64,000 nucleotides of DNA from Notospermus geniculatus (lineage: Eukaryota; Nemertea; Pilidiophora; Heteronemertea; Lineidae): contig NMRB01000448.1 of NCBI GenBank assembly GCA_002633025.1, positions 246,696 to 310,695 on the forward strand, written 5' to 3'. The notes beneath the pieces are model-generated. The model was given only the letters and a program-made list of their open reading frames with translations, had not been told where the DNA came from and did no database searches. Below, in pieces: positions 10,563-19,658 of the stretch. Each line of letters opens with the position of its first letter. Within the stretch, counting starts at the first letter, position 1. The position numbers were made by a program, and so were the translations under genes.

Positions 10563-11160
10563 GAAATACTATTGCATGTCGGTCAACCTGCAACCTGCAT
10601 TTTATACCAACCTGTTCTGAACACTGCTTTCTTAAGAAACAGACTGCAAGTTGATGGATACTCAGTGGCCATTTGGTGTGTTGAAGTTGCCTAGTCAAGT
10701 ATTTCAAATGCACGCCAGAACTCGATTTCACACACAGACGTGAAAAATAAACAACCATTACGAGAGGAAATAAATCAAGAATGTGAAGACGTGGAGCGAA
10801 TTCAGAAGTCACACCGAGTACTACCCAGAGATATCTGCAGAAATATTTTGAGATTTTCAACTTTTTTCTCTCAACTCCCTCAGCACCTACTAGTTATTGA
10901 TATGAAGATTATGTCCCAAAGTTTTTTCCAAAAAATTCCAGCAAAACTTTCCCTGGAATGTTTCCACATTGTTTCCAGCATTCAAATGAATTGTAAACAG
11001 AATAATAACCGCGATTCTCGCCCACGAAGGTTCACCCACGAAGGATTGAGTCGTTGTTAACGATGAATCTGGGATCGATAAATTCTGTTCAAAGTTCTGA
11101 AGCTTCATGTTTACTTTATTAATCTTAAAAATGTGAAGTTTGTAACAACATAAACTGTTT

Positions 11161-11800
11161 CAGTGTATGGAGCACGATTGACTTTCTTTTTCCGCGTACC
11201 TCCGCCTATATCATACAGAGGGTATGCTCCACTTCACTGCATATGGTACGGGCACGTCACGTGTCTCCTCCACGTGACCTCCACGCACCACACGCAAATG
11301 ACGTTACGTCTTCACAGCCTTTCAATTAAAGCCAGGCCCACACTGCCCTTACAGCATGTGATTTTTGACCGGTGCCTGATTCACCGGCGACGTTTACAAA
11401 TGACGCCGTCCTGAATATGGGTACGGCGGGAGGCGCCGGTGAACCCCGCACACTGCTTGCGGTGAGGACGCCGGCGAATCCGATGCCGACAAATATCAAA
11501 TCAATTTGATTCCAGCGATCATGGCTGCGCCACGGACCACCGGCAAAAAATCGTTGCGATATGATTACCGCGTTCTCCGCACACCAACACTTGCGGCACT
11601 GCGATTCGTCACGCCAGTCAAAAATCACAGGCCCTAAGGACAGTGTGTGCCTGGCTTAAGGCGCCACGCGACATCCATGGAAGATAAGAGGACGGTACAC
11701 GCATGACGCTGCATGTAGTACGCATGTGGTACGCGGCTACTTGCACATGAACATCTACATGATTTAGAACTGAACTCTAAGGTTACGCCCACTATGGTAC
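11161..11800. mobile_element. Foldback of the TACAGTA..GCACAATTGA family, interrupted
   Basis: The outer arms (GTATGGAGCACGATTGAC at left, CACGTACCACA/GTACATGGTAT region at right) and internal ACGTCACGTGTCTC... words match elements at 22838-23109, 47680-47985 and 49815-49985. It is interrupted by a TTAA-flanked palindrome at 11330-11655. Confidence 0.55.
11330..11655. mobile_element. piggyBac-like MITE AGCCAGGCCCACACTG (TTAA)
   Basis: A 326-bp palindromic element with ends AGCCAGGCCCACACTG and CAGTGTGTGCCTGGC, flanked by TTAA at 11326-11329 and 11656-11659. It is inserted inside the foldback at 11161-11800 and has no coding content. Confidence 0.7.
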
Positions 11801-11849
11801 ATGGTATTTCACGTGGGTTTATTGGAATGAATAACACTGCCTTTACAAT

Positions 11850-12940
11850 GACTGTTGAATGCCGTTTTCGTTGGCAGACGCTTCAAAGTTATGGTACGAA
11901 AAATTTCCGATGGGTTATTTTTCTGATGCAGCAACCAATATCCATTGATTATTTTTTATTTATTTTCCTGCGGTATTTCCTAATCAGTGCGGATGAATGA
12001 ACAGATTCAAAGAACAGATATCCGTCAGCTGGCCAGCTGGATTTTTCATCATCAGCGCAAATCATAAGGTTCTTTCGAACATAGTTCTTGCCGTACTGGA
12101 GTCATGTCACATGTGATGTGTACTCTCCATGAATAGTACTGGCATGGAATTCATTGCTTCATAAATGAAATTGTCCATGGACAATGTGCTCACCTGGTTG
12201 GAGATACCATAAACGACAGAGGGAGGCACATATCAGTTATGAGCAATCTGGGTCAAGTCATTCCTGAGTTATAGCACATTGATGATTTTCGGGTTACGCC
12301 ACGTGGCAGCCATATTGGATGTCCGATCGGGCTGAAACTTCACATGCACATAAAGGTCATCTAGAGGGAGCCACATAGCACATTTGAGCACTCTGGGTCA
12401 AGTCGTCCCTGAGTTATATAGCACATTGATGATTTTCGGGTTACGCCACCTGGCGACCATATTGGATGGCCAATCGGGCCAAAACTTCACATACAGATCA
12501 TCTAGAGGGGGCCACATATCAAATCTGAGCAATCTCGGTCAAGTCACTCCTGAGTTATGGTACTTTGATGATTTTTGGGTGACCCCACCTGGCGGCCATA
12601 TTGGATGTCCGATCAAGGCGAAACTTCACGTGGACATACAGGTCATCTAGAATGACTGTTGAATGCTGTCTTCGGTTCGGTGGCAGACGCTTAAAAGTTA
12701 TGGTATAAAAAATGTCCAATGGGTTAATTTTCTGATGCCGCTACCAATATCAGTGCGGACGGATGAACAGATACAACGGACAGATACCCACTAAGCTGGC
12801 CAGCTGGATTTTTCATCATCTGTGCAAATCATAAGGTTCTTTTTAACACAGTTCTCAGTTCTTGTCATACTCGAGTCATGTCACATGTGATGCCAACTCG
12901 CCCATGAATGGCACTGGCATTGCAATTCAATGCTTCACAC
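11850..12940. repeat. Direct duplication flanking a three-copy ~140-bp array
   Basis: About 300 bp at 11850-12170 (GACTGTTGAATGCCGTTTTC...ATTTTTCATCATC...CATGTCACATGTGATG) is repeated at 12653-12930. Between them, 12225-12652 holds three tandem units of about 140 bp with TGAGTTATAGCACATTGATG, GGCAGCCATATTGGATG and AGGTCATCTAGA. The order is consistent with unequal exchange at the array plus its flank. No gene is seen. Confidence 0.7.
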
Positions 12941-13326
12941 AGCACCAAAAAATTAACTGCTTTTTCATAACTTTTAGAAAATGTGACAAAAACCTAATTA
13001 AATTTTTTGGTGGTCGCGGATTATCGCGGATTCTAAATCACTCTGTCTTTCGTCATCGAGAAGTGATAAGCCACACCAGGCATGAATGGTCATATGCGAA
13101 AAACACTACAACGTTATTAATCAAGCCATGAATATTTTAATGGTGTGAATTTGTGACGGTTCTGCAGAAAATCTCTGGGGACCAGTAAAAATAAAATAAT
13201 GAAATGAAAAGCTTACAGTATGATAGAGCTTTTCAACTGCATGGTTGTAATGGTGTTTTAATTTGTTCATTTTCCTATTGGTTCATATGGGCACTTTTAT
13301 CATGCCACCCGCTGTAGAGGGCATTC

Positions 13327-13722
13327 TATAGAGGTTCTTCACGTGACGTCACATTTCCATGGCAACACGATGCCGCCATATAGAGGCTATGCACGTGATG
13401 TCATCAGCGAGGTGATGCCATGTTGGATGGAACGTTGTGACATGCTGGCGCAGTGCATCTGACCACGTGCTCCGTCCATTTTCCATCCAACACATGATGT
13501 CATACCCATTGATGACGTCATTTGATGACGTCAGTGCATAGCCTCTATTGGCCGTCAAAATGTCAAGCGACATCACGGCATGAACACAGCGTCAACACAC
13601 AGATCGTGACATCAAATGGCATGACATGACAGTTTTGATGTTGTCGTTGGCCATTTGACGGACAAAATGGCCGATTCTTTGCAGTCAGGTGACCGTTGTG
13701 ACGTCAGTAAAGAACCTCTATA
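13327..13722. mobile_element. CRE-rich MITE family A, copy 3, with nested family B
   Basis: The ends TATAGAGGTTCTTCACGTG and AAAGAACCTCTATA match the family A copy at 6367. At GCCGCCATA it is interrupted (about 13379-13548) by a family B element, TAGAGGCTATGCACGTG...CATAGCCTCTA, also found alone at 59744-59914. The uninterrupted context GCCGCCATATTG is preserved in the copies at 6367 and 45204, so family B inserted later, at a TA. Confidence 0.8.
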
Positions 13723-13727
13723 ACCCT

Positions 13728-14609
13728 TTCACTCCCAATGGCAAAGTCACCCCATCAGGAGCTTTCAGTGAGTTGACCAATAGGGGTCACTACGGCCCAA
13801 TTCAATGCATATATCGGACCCATTCATTCTTGATTGAGCACCAATCAAGAGAAGTTTCTTTTGCATTGGTCCGCTAGAACTTTGCTGCCATCTTTTGGCA
13901 ATACGAGGGCTGACTGCTCCTATTGGAAAGCTCTCGTAGAGCACTTTCCAATGAATACCCAAATACTGGGTTCTAGGTTCCTTATAAGCTTTTCTCCCGG
14001 TACCCATTTTCTTTTTCAACAAAATAGGAGCAGACAGCCACATTTATCACCAAAAGATGGCAGCGAAGTTCTAGCGAACCAATAGACAATTCTCAAATTG
14101 ACGTAAACGAGAAAGATCTGCGCCCTTCCGCCGAAAATCTCAACCACAACCTCAGTCTGAAACTGAATGATGTGACGCAGAGAACCCCACGACAGTGACT
14201 TCGCCGACGTTGCGTCAGAGGTGACCATTGCTGAATCATGGATAGCATCGCGTCAGCTGGTTTCAGATCGAGGTTGTGGTTGCAATATCGGCGGAAGTGC
14301 GCAGATCTGCGGAGAATCGTCTATAAAGGATGTCCAGCGACGATTGTGACGTCACTGCCGCGACGAGATGCCGCCATGTTGGACGTCATGTCCAACGCAT
14401 TCGTAGCTTCAGATGACGTCCAACATGGCTGACGTGCGAATTATGACGTCAATGATGACGTCACGTGAAGTTCCTCTATACAATAGAAAATTCTCCTGAT
14501 TGGTGCTCACTCAACCATGAATGTGTCCGCTAGGCATTGAATTGGACTGTAGCGACACCTATTGGTCAACTGACCGACAGCTCCTATTGGCCTAGGCAGT
14601 GAAAGTGCT
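13728..14609. mobile_element. Compound foldback with nested CRE-rich palindromes
   Basis: Outer arms: CCTTTCACTCCCAATGGC, GAGTTGACCAATAGG and their inverses near 14560-14609. Inside are a 13921-13960 hairpin (ATTGGAAAGCTCTCGTAGAGC...), a palindrome around 14095-14320 (GCAGATCTGCG, AATCTCAACCACAACCTC) homologous to 33788-34212, and a CRE-rich element at about 14320-14478 ending CACGTGAAGTTCCTCTATA. A fragment of the outer arms recurs at about 24940-25085. Confidence 0.6.
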
Positions 14610-14694
14610 ATGATTCTTGACTGCCAACGAACCCTGCAGTTGGAAAATCGGACTGTTATCTAAGTCACAGGCTGATATTGTTATTAAGACAAAC

Positions 14695-14777
14695 CTCTTG
14701 TGGCGGTACGTCAAATGAAACGGTACGCAAGTCGATTTTTGTGTAATTCTCAATACAAGGCAGTACAAAGAATATAC
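14695..14777 (-). CDS. STOM: Stomatin alternative exon, version A
   Basis: An 83-nt exon read on the minus strand. The acceptor is TTTTTGCAG at 14778 and above; the donor GTTTGTC follows at 14694. It starts in phase 1 and ends in phase 0, encoding 27 residues beginning IFFVLPCIENY and ending DVPPQE, with KIDLRT in the middle. This is the segment just after the membrane hairpin where the SPFH domain starts. The Cys of LPC corresponds to human stomatin Cys87, a palmitoylation site. It differs from B at 9 and from C at 7 of 27 positions, mostly conservatively (I/L, V/I, D/E), while codon third positions differ widely. It is the copy nearest the missing downstream exons. Confidence 0.88.
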
Positions 14778-14904
14778 CTGCAAAAACAGAGCAGACGACA
14801 TCTCAACTTGGTGCTGAGCCTTCCATGAATGGAAGGAACCGGTGGGGAGGGGACGCGGTAGGTTGCTATGGTAACGAAGCGTGAATGAGTGATCACCAGT
14901 GGCA

Positions 14905-15425
14905 TAAAGGCGCGTACAGACTGAAACTGGATTCCGGTGTGTTTTGAGGTGTTTGAGGTGTGCTTGTTTTACAACAAGCCAATTTCTTCAAGGTTATTTC
15001 AATGAAGGGTCCACACAGAAATCTCTCGTATCAAACATTCTCAGGTGCGGATCCAAAGGGGGCCCACGCCTCCACTTTTTCGCCAAAAAATCTGTAAAAT
15101 CAACCATGAAATTCTGGATTTTGGCGCAAATCATTGAAATTCACTCCAAATTTCAATGTTCCTAGCACAGGGCACCCACTCTTTTTCCAAATTTTAGATC
15201 CACCCCTGTTTCTACCGCTCGGCAGGCACGGTTTCGGGGGGCGGGGTGCACCCTTTCGGCCAACAAATCTGTAAAATTGACCTTGAAATTCTAAAATTTG
15301 GAGCAAACCATTGAAATCACCGCAAATTTTAATGTTCCTAGCACAGGGTGCCCCCTCTTTTCCCAAATCCTACATCCGGCCCTGATTCTCCCGTCGGAAT
15401 CCAGTTTTTGGTGTATACGCGCCTA
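14905..15425. mobile_element. Palindromic MITE interrupted by CAGGGGCGGATCC-type element
   Basis: Host arms are TAAAGGCGCGTACAGACTG and the inverse ending near 15425 (GGAATCCAGTTTTTGGTGT). Inside, 15042-15384 is a double copy of the CAGG..GGATCC family, flanked by ATTCT at 15037-15041 and 15385-15389, again a 5-bp duplication. It lies between stomatin exon versions A and B. Confidence 0.7.
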
Positions 15426-15769
15426 ACTTTCTGTGCAAAGAAATCATGATTTCTCGAAAGTTTTGCGCCCTGGGTCTCACAAACCGTCAGGAATGTGAAC
15501 TTTTCCCGTGTGACGTATGCACAATCTGGAACTGAATGCTGAAAGATTTTGGTTAGTTTTCGGAGGTTGGTGGAAGAAGACTTCAAAACAATGATGGATA
15601 GGCCAAACACAACATACATACAAACCTCGCAGCAGTAAATGAAATGTCGGCATTATTTTGGACGTGGACGGTGGTGAACACGAAGTGTTAGGTATGCTGA
15701 GAAAAATGGCAAGCTGGATATGTGACATATTCAGAATCTGCCAAATATCGTATTTGTATTTGATTTTTC

Positions 15770-15890
15770 TGTCAGGGCTGAAGCCATAGCAGTATTGGCC
15801 CTGGTAAGTACGGAGGCCATCTCAAGCTACTCATGTTCCTCACTTGGATGGAGTCTTTTACTTGCCCTTGCAAGGGCACACGGTCCAAGG
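15770..15890 (-). mobile_element. SINE family 2 fragment, minus strand
   Basis: Contains the reverse complement of the family 2 tail and body (CAGGGCTGAAGCCATAGCAG, CTCAAGCTACTCATGTTCCTC, TTGCCCTTGCAAGGGC). It is truncated before the tRNA-like head. Confidence 0.65.
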
Positions 15891-15999
15891 CAACACGGCA
15901 ATATTATAATTGTCATAGACTATTCGTTTGACACTTTGAATTGACTGTCGGTGTCACAACTCAGGAATGCAAGAGCATGAGACTGAAGGCAACAGGGTA

Positions 16000-16378
16000 A
16001 GGGCAAGCAAAAAAATCTTTAGTTTATCGTCCCCTGCCTGCGCCAATTTTCAGCGCCGTGCAAAATTAAAATTTTTTTTATCAGTTTGAATTTCGTGCCG
16101 CACTGCGTATCACAGCACCGCCAAGCGGTAGATAAGTAAACAACAGTTTCCAAAGTGTGCTCTTCATGCATTTTTTAACATTGTCCATAGTGATTGAGTA
16201 TAAAGTCAAGACAAAATCCAGTCTTGGAGGGTCGGGGTGGTGACATAACATGCTCAGGAGGAGCTGATTTTATAATTTCTTCGTACCAAAGTAAAATAAA
16301 AAACAAAAATAAAAAGTTCCCCCTTGCCTATTTTCAAGAACCACTCGGACGATAAACTAAAATTTTTTTGCTTGCCCT
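16000..16378. mobile_element. Foldback element between stomatin exons A and B
   Basis: The termini AGGGCAAGCAAAAAAAT and its inverse ATTTTTTTGCTTGCCCT continue inward as TTTAGTTTATCGTCC and its inverse. It is a non-coding inverted repeat of about 379 bp in the intron between versions A and B. Confidence 0.75.
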
Positions 16379-16502
16379 AAAGCCACATCATCAGGATAGC
16401 AAAAATTTATGAAAATGTCTATGCCCAATTTCTGTTCTGCAAAAAGTGTGTACGTTTCCAAGTTGCCACACTCGTCAGCATCCCTCAGGGGGCAGTACCA
16501 AC

Positions 16503-16585
16503 CTCTTGCGGCGGAATGTCAAAACTCAGAGTTCTCAAGTCAACCTTGCGATATTCATCAAGACAGGGCAGGATAAAAAATAAAC
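16503..16585 (-). CDS. STOM: Stomatin alternative exon, version B
   Basis: An 83-nt minus-strand exon. The acceptor is TTTTATTGCAG; the donor is GTTGGTAC. Phases are the same as in version A (1 in, 0 out). It encodes 27 residues starting LFFILPCLDEY and ending DIPPQE, with RKVDLRT in the middle. It keeps the LPC cysteine and the invariant DLRT, SFD and PPQE. Compared with C it differs at 5 positions, including Glu/Thr and Arg/Thr around the conserved Tyr, so B is the most charged version. Joined after version C, its own frame would be lost and reach TGA within the exon, so B and C cannot be used together productively. Confidence 0.88.
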
Positions 16586-16749
16586 CTGCAATAAAACGTG
16601 AACGAAACCGTCAATTAATGGCGACAACATCGACCGTCATGCGCCATGCAAAATCCTACCCCGGATCTGTCCTCCAGAGACGATAGGTGAAGCAGAGTTG
16701 CTATAGGTTCAGTGATCCGCAGCTCAACAAGCCTGGAGATGATGGCATG

Positions 16750-16844
16750 CATCCTCCCACAGCAGGGGTTTTTACCTCGCTCCTCTTCATCCGCTGTGGA
16801 GTGTATGAACAGGAACGAGACCAAAGCCCTGCTGTGGGAGGATG
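16750..16844. mobile_element. Short MITE CATCCTCCCACAGCAGGG between exons B and C
   Basis: A 95-bp element with inverted ends CATCCTCCCACAGCAGGG and CCCTGCTGTGGGAGGATG. A relative at about 43347-43452 has the same ends and a different middle. Confidence 0.7.
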
Positions 16845-17264
16845 GACGGCATGTCACTGCCTGCTGCATTATCCATATCATATATGTACATGTATTGTAT
16901 GAGGAGGTCGATTTTTTGCTTATCCCGACAGATCGCCGCTGCGAGTTAAGTGACCTTAGCGACGCCATTGACGTCATTTTAGGTGTTGACGTTGCTTCAT
17001 GAAAAAGTGACCTGTACGTTTTTCTACAGGAATAATGAGACAAAACATATACATTTACCGGTATCACATTTCGTCATTTTAAGGAAAAAAGCAGTGAAAT
17101 TAGAGAAATTTTCATCTACTACAAGATGATGTAAGGTTTACTGTCGGGTGACCAAAACAAACGGGTTATTTTCACCCCAGAAGTAAATTGAAATAACGCT
17201 AGAAAAAAGAAATTTCAGTCACAACGCTCGCAGCGATGCCGTGTGGTGCTAGTCCTCATTGCAT

Positions 17265-17340
17265 AGGCTTTTGCCATCAGGGCCAAAGCCATAGCATTAT
17301 TGGCCTTGGTAAGTAAGAAAGAGGCCATCTCGACCTCTTG
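17265..17340 (-). mobile_element. SINE family 2 fragment, minus strand
   Basis: Reverse complement of the family 2 tail (CATCAGGGCCAAAGCCATAG, TTGGCCTTGGTAAGTA, GAGGCCATCTCGA). It is a short 3' fragment, about 120 bp downstream of stomatin exon C in the direction of transcription. Confidence 0.6.
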
Positions 17341-17458
17341 AATCCATCCCCAGCTTTTAACATGTAGCACGGAAAAAATGTAGCACGGAAAAATGAACCC
17401 AGCTTCACTTGTTCACCTAACATCTCAGAAGACAAAACCATCGTTACGTTTGACATAC

Positions 17459-17541
17459 CTCTTGGGGCGGGATATCGAAGCTAAGGGTGCGAAGATCAAT
17501 CTTGGTATATGTGTCAAGGCAAGGTAGAATCATAAAAATGC
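17459..17541 (-). CDS. STOM: Stomatin alternative exon, version C
   Basis: An 83-nt minus-strand exon. The acceptor is TTGTTTCCAG; the donor is GTATGTC, the best of the three donors. Phase is 1 in and 0 out. The first two bases are GC (GT in A and B), still giving Gly with the preceding G. It encodes 27 residues beginning IFMILPCLDTY and ending DIPPQE, with TKIDLRT in the middle. The FM in place of FF is unusual for the family. It is the first version met after the hairpin exon, 16.7 kb away, and lies 873 bp from B. Confidence 0.88.
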
Positions 17542-17842
17542 CTGGAAACAAATGATTTAAGATAATCACCTGGAATAATGTTGTAATAAAATACACAGAA
17601 AAACCTGCGGCTTCGAGTTATGAGGTTTTTCATGACAGTTACACATCTCCAATTTTTTAAACTTTTCACCGCGAGCACTGAAGGCCTGCAAGAAATCCGT
17701 GCTGGTCTAGGAAAACCAGTCAGATGTCACTGAATGATTAACAAGGGCTTTCAGATTGCCTGTGCATTGATCTACTACTTTTACTTGTTGCAAATACATT
17801 TCAGCTACCGGTATTGAAATGTGCGACATCCAACGGGTTTTC

Positions 17843-18125
17843 CATGACGTCATGTGACGTTGTACCATGATGTCATGTGATGTTGCACCATGATGTCATG
17901 TGATGTTGCACCATGATGTCAGGTGATGTTGCATGCACATCATGATGTCATGTGATGTTGCACCATGTCATATGAAGCTGCCCCATGACGTCACATGTCA
18001 GCTGACATCACAGCTTGACATCAGGTGATGTTGCACCGTGCCATATGATGTTGCACCATGTCACACGATGTTGCACCATGATGTCACATGATGTCAACTG
18101 ATGTCACAGCTTGACATCAGGTGAT
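17843..18125. repeat. Tandem array, ~24-bp unit CATGATGTCATGTGATGTTGCAC
   Basis: About ten degenerate units built from ATGATGTCATGTGATG and TTGCACC, with variants (GACGTCATGTGACG, CAGGTGATG, CCATATGATG). It lies in the long stomatin intron, about 300 bp upstream of exon C. It is followed at 18150-18480 by an unclassified stretch with CATAATGTCACATGG. No gene is seen here. Confidence 0.75.
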
Positions 18126-18618
18126 ATCGTACCTCAAGGTAAAATCCTTGAATTTGATTGGCCGATACGCATCACGTGGCCGTGTAACATTTTCTAATGT
18201 TACCCGGCATAATGTCACATGGACAACAAAATGGCTACCGTTTTTTCCATTTGACCGCTTCGAATGTTTGAAGTCAGATGTCAGGCACTCGAGCTCAGAT
18301 CTAATCATATTTTGGTGTCGATTGGCGTAGTATCGGCGTATATAACTCGAATACATCAAGTGTTGCATGAGGTAGAGGAAATAGCAGGCTAAACTGGCGT
18401 GATAAATAGTAGGCCTACCGCCGACCGGTCCGCGGTGCCTGCATGGCAACTTCAATGTGTGTCGCATCTTGGTGACGTAATGACGTCATCGCATCTGTTG
18501 GTAGCAATGGCGCGAAATGCACTCTGCGCTTCTCTCTTCGACTGACTCGGCATGTAGGCCCCAGATTATGATCAATTTTGGTCATATTTTACCGTTTATA
18601 ATGCAGAGGTACGATATA

Positions 18619-18766
18619 GAAAATGGTGCCCTTCACATGTCGGGGGACAGACCGAAATGTCACCCCTCGAAAAACATTGTTGACCTCGGCCGAAGCGGCC
18701 TCGGTCAACAATGTTTTCTCGGGGTGACATTTCGGTCTGTCCCCCTCCATGGCGGGCACCATTTTC
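18619..18766. repeat. 148-bp hairpin
   Basis: An almost perfect palindrome: GAAAATGGTGCCC...CGGGGGACAGACCGAAATG on the left, CATTTCGGTCTGTCCCCC...GGGCACCATTTTC on the right, centred near 18693 at CGGCCGAAGCGGCC. It is probably a young MITE with almost no loop. The stretch 18785-19260 contains nothing else I recognise. Confidence 0.8.
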
Positions 18767-19265
18767 TTAATGTTGCATCATGACGTCACTTCCGAGGACA
18801 AGGTCTCAATTCAATAAACAAGCCTACAGTCAAAACATTCCAAGAGCTTTCTGCATTCATCCCAAAAGACGTGCCACAAAACTTCAACCTCAAGCGAGAC
18901 ACGACAAATCCCATCAGCAGCAGCAACACGAGATGAAAACCATTTACATGTAACTGTAACTAGTTATATCATCAATGCTAAATTATTGCTGACGGCCACA
19001 TCAGACAACAACAAAATTACCTCTTTTACACACACCATATATCATTAATCATGAAGCTGAGTATTACTTCCTCCGTCTGCTTTGTGGTGTTGACTACCTG
19101 ATATCCAATTAGTTATCATTGGTAAATTACGTTTGGCAACAAAATGAAGAAAATATGGCCTGACAAACGAGACTCCCCTACGTGGCTGAATTTCAAATCT
19201 GGAGGCAAGTTGTTAATTGCTGAACGAAAACGTTATTAACTTTCAGAATCTGATACATGGGTTAA

Positions 19266-19658
19266 AGGGAGACATCCGAAAGATATTGCCCGGCGGGCAC
19301 TAATTTTTTTTTGTTTTGAATAGCGCACAGCGCCGTCTGTTAATCAACGCTGACACTACGCTATGGCACAGGCCCCTGGAGAGCTATCAGTGAGTTTAGA
19401 ACACGTATCTAACCCAAAAAACTAGTCTGTAAAAAACACACCCTGAGCTCATGAATTTGTGAGCTCGGGGTGTGTTTTTAGACAGGTGTTGTGTTTTTTT
19501 TAGATACGTTTGGTTAGAAACGTGTTCTAAACTCACTGATAGCTCTCCAGGGGCCTGTGCCATAGCATAGTGTCACCGCTGATTAACAGATGGCGCTGTG
19601 TGCTAATCAAACAAGAACAACTAGTGCCCAAATGGCAATATCTTTCGGATGTCTCCCT
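19266..19658. mobile_element. piggyBac-like MITE AGGGAGACATCCGAAAG (TTAA)
   Basis: A 393-bp palindrome with ends AGGGAGACATCCGAAAGATA and its inverse, flanked by TTAA at 19262-19265 and 19659-19662. The arms pair over most of their length (GGCACAGGCCCCTGGAGAG, GAACACGTATCTAA), with a centre near CTCATGAATTTGTGAG. No protein is encoded. The following stretch, 19680-20390, has no recognised gene. Confidence 0.8.

Noticed and set aside
14592-14801. 69-codon minus-strand frame over exon A
   Set aside because: It is a shifted frame of the real stomatin exon, which reads IFFVLPC... in the frame set by its splice sites.
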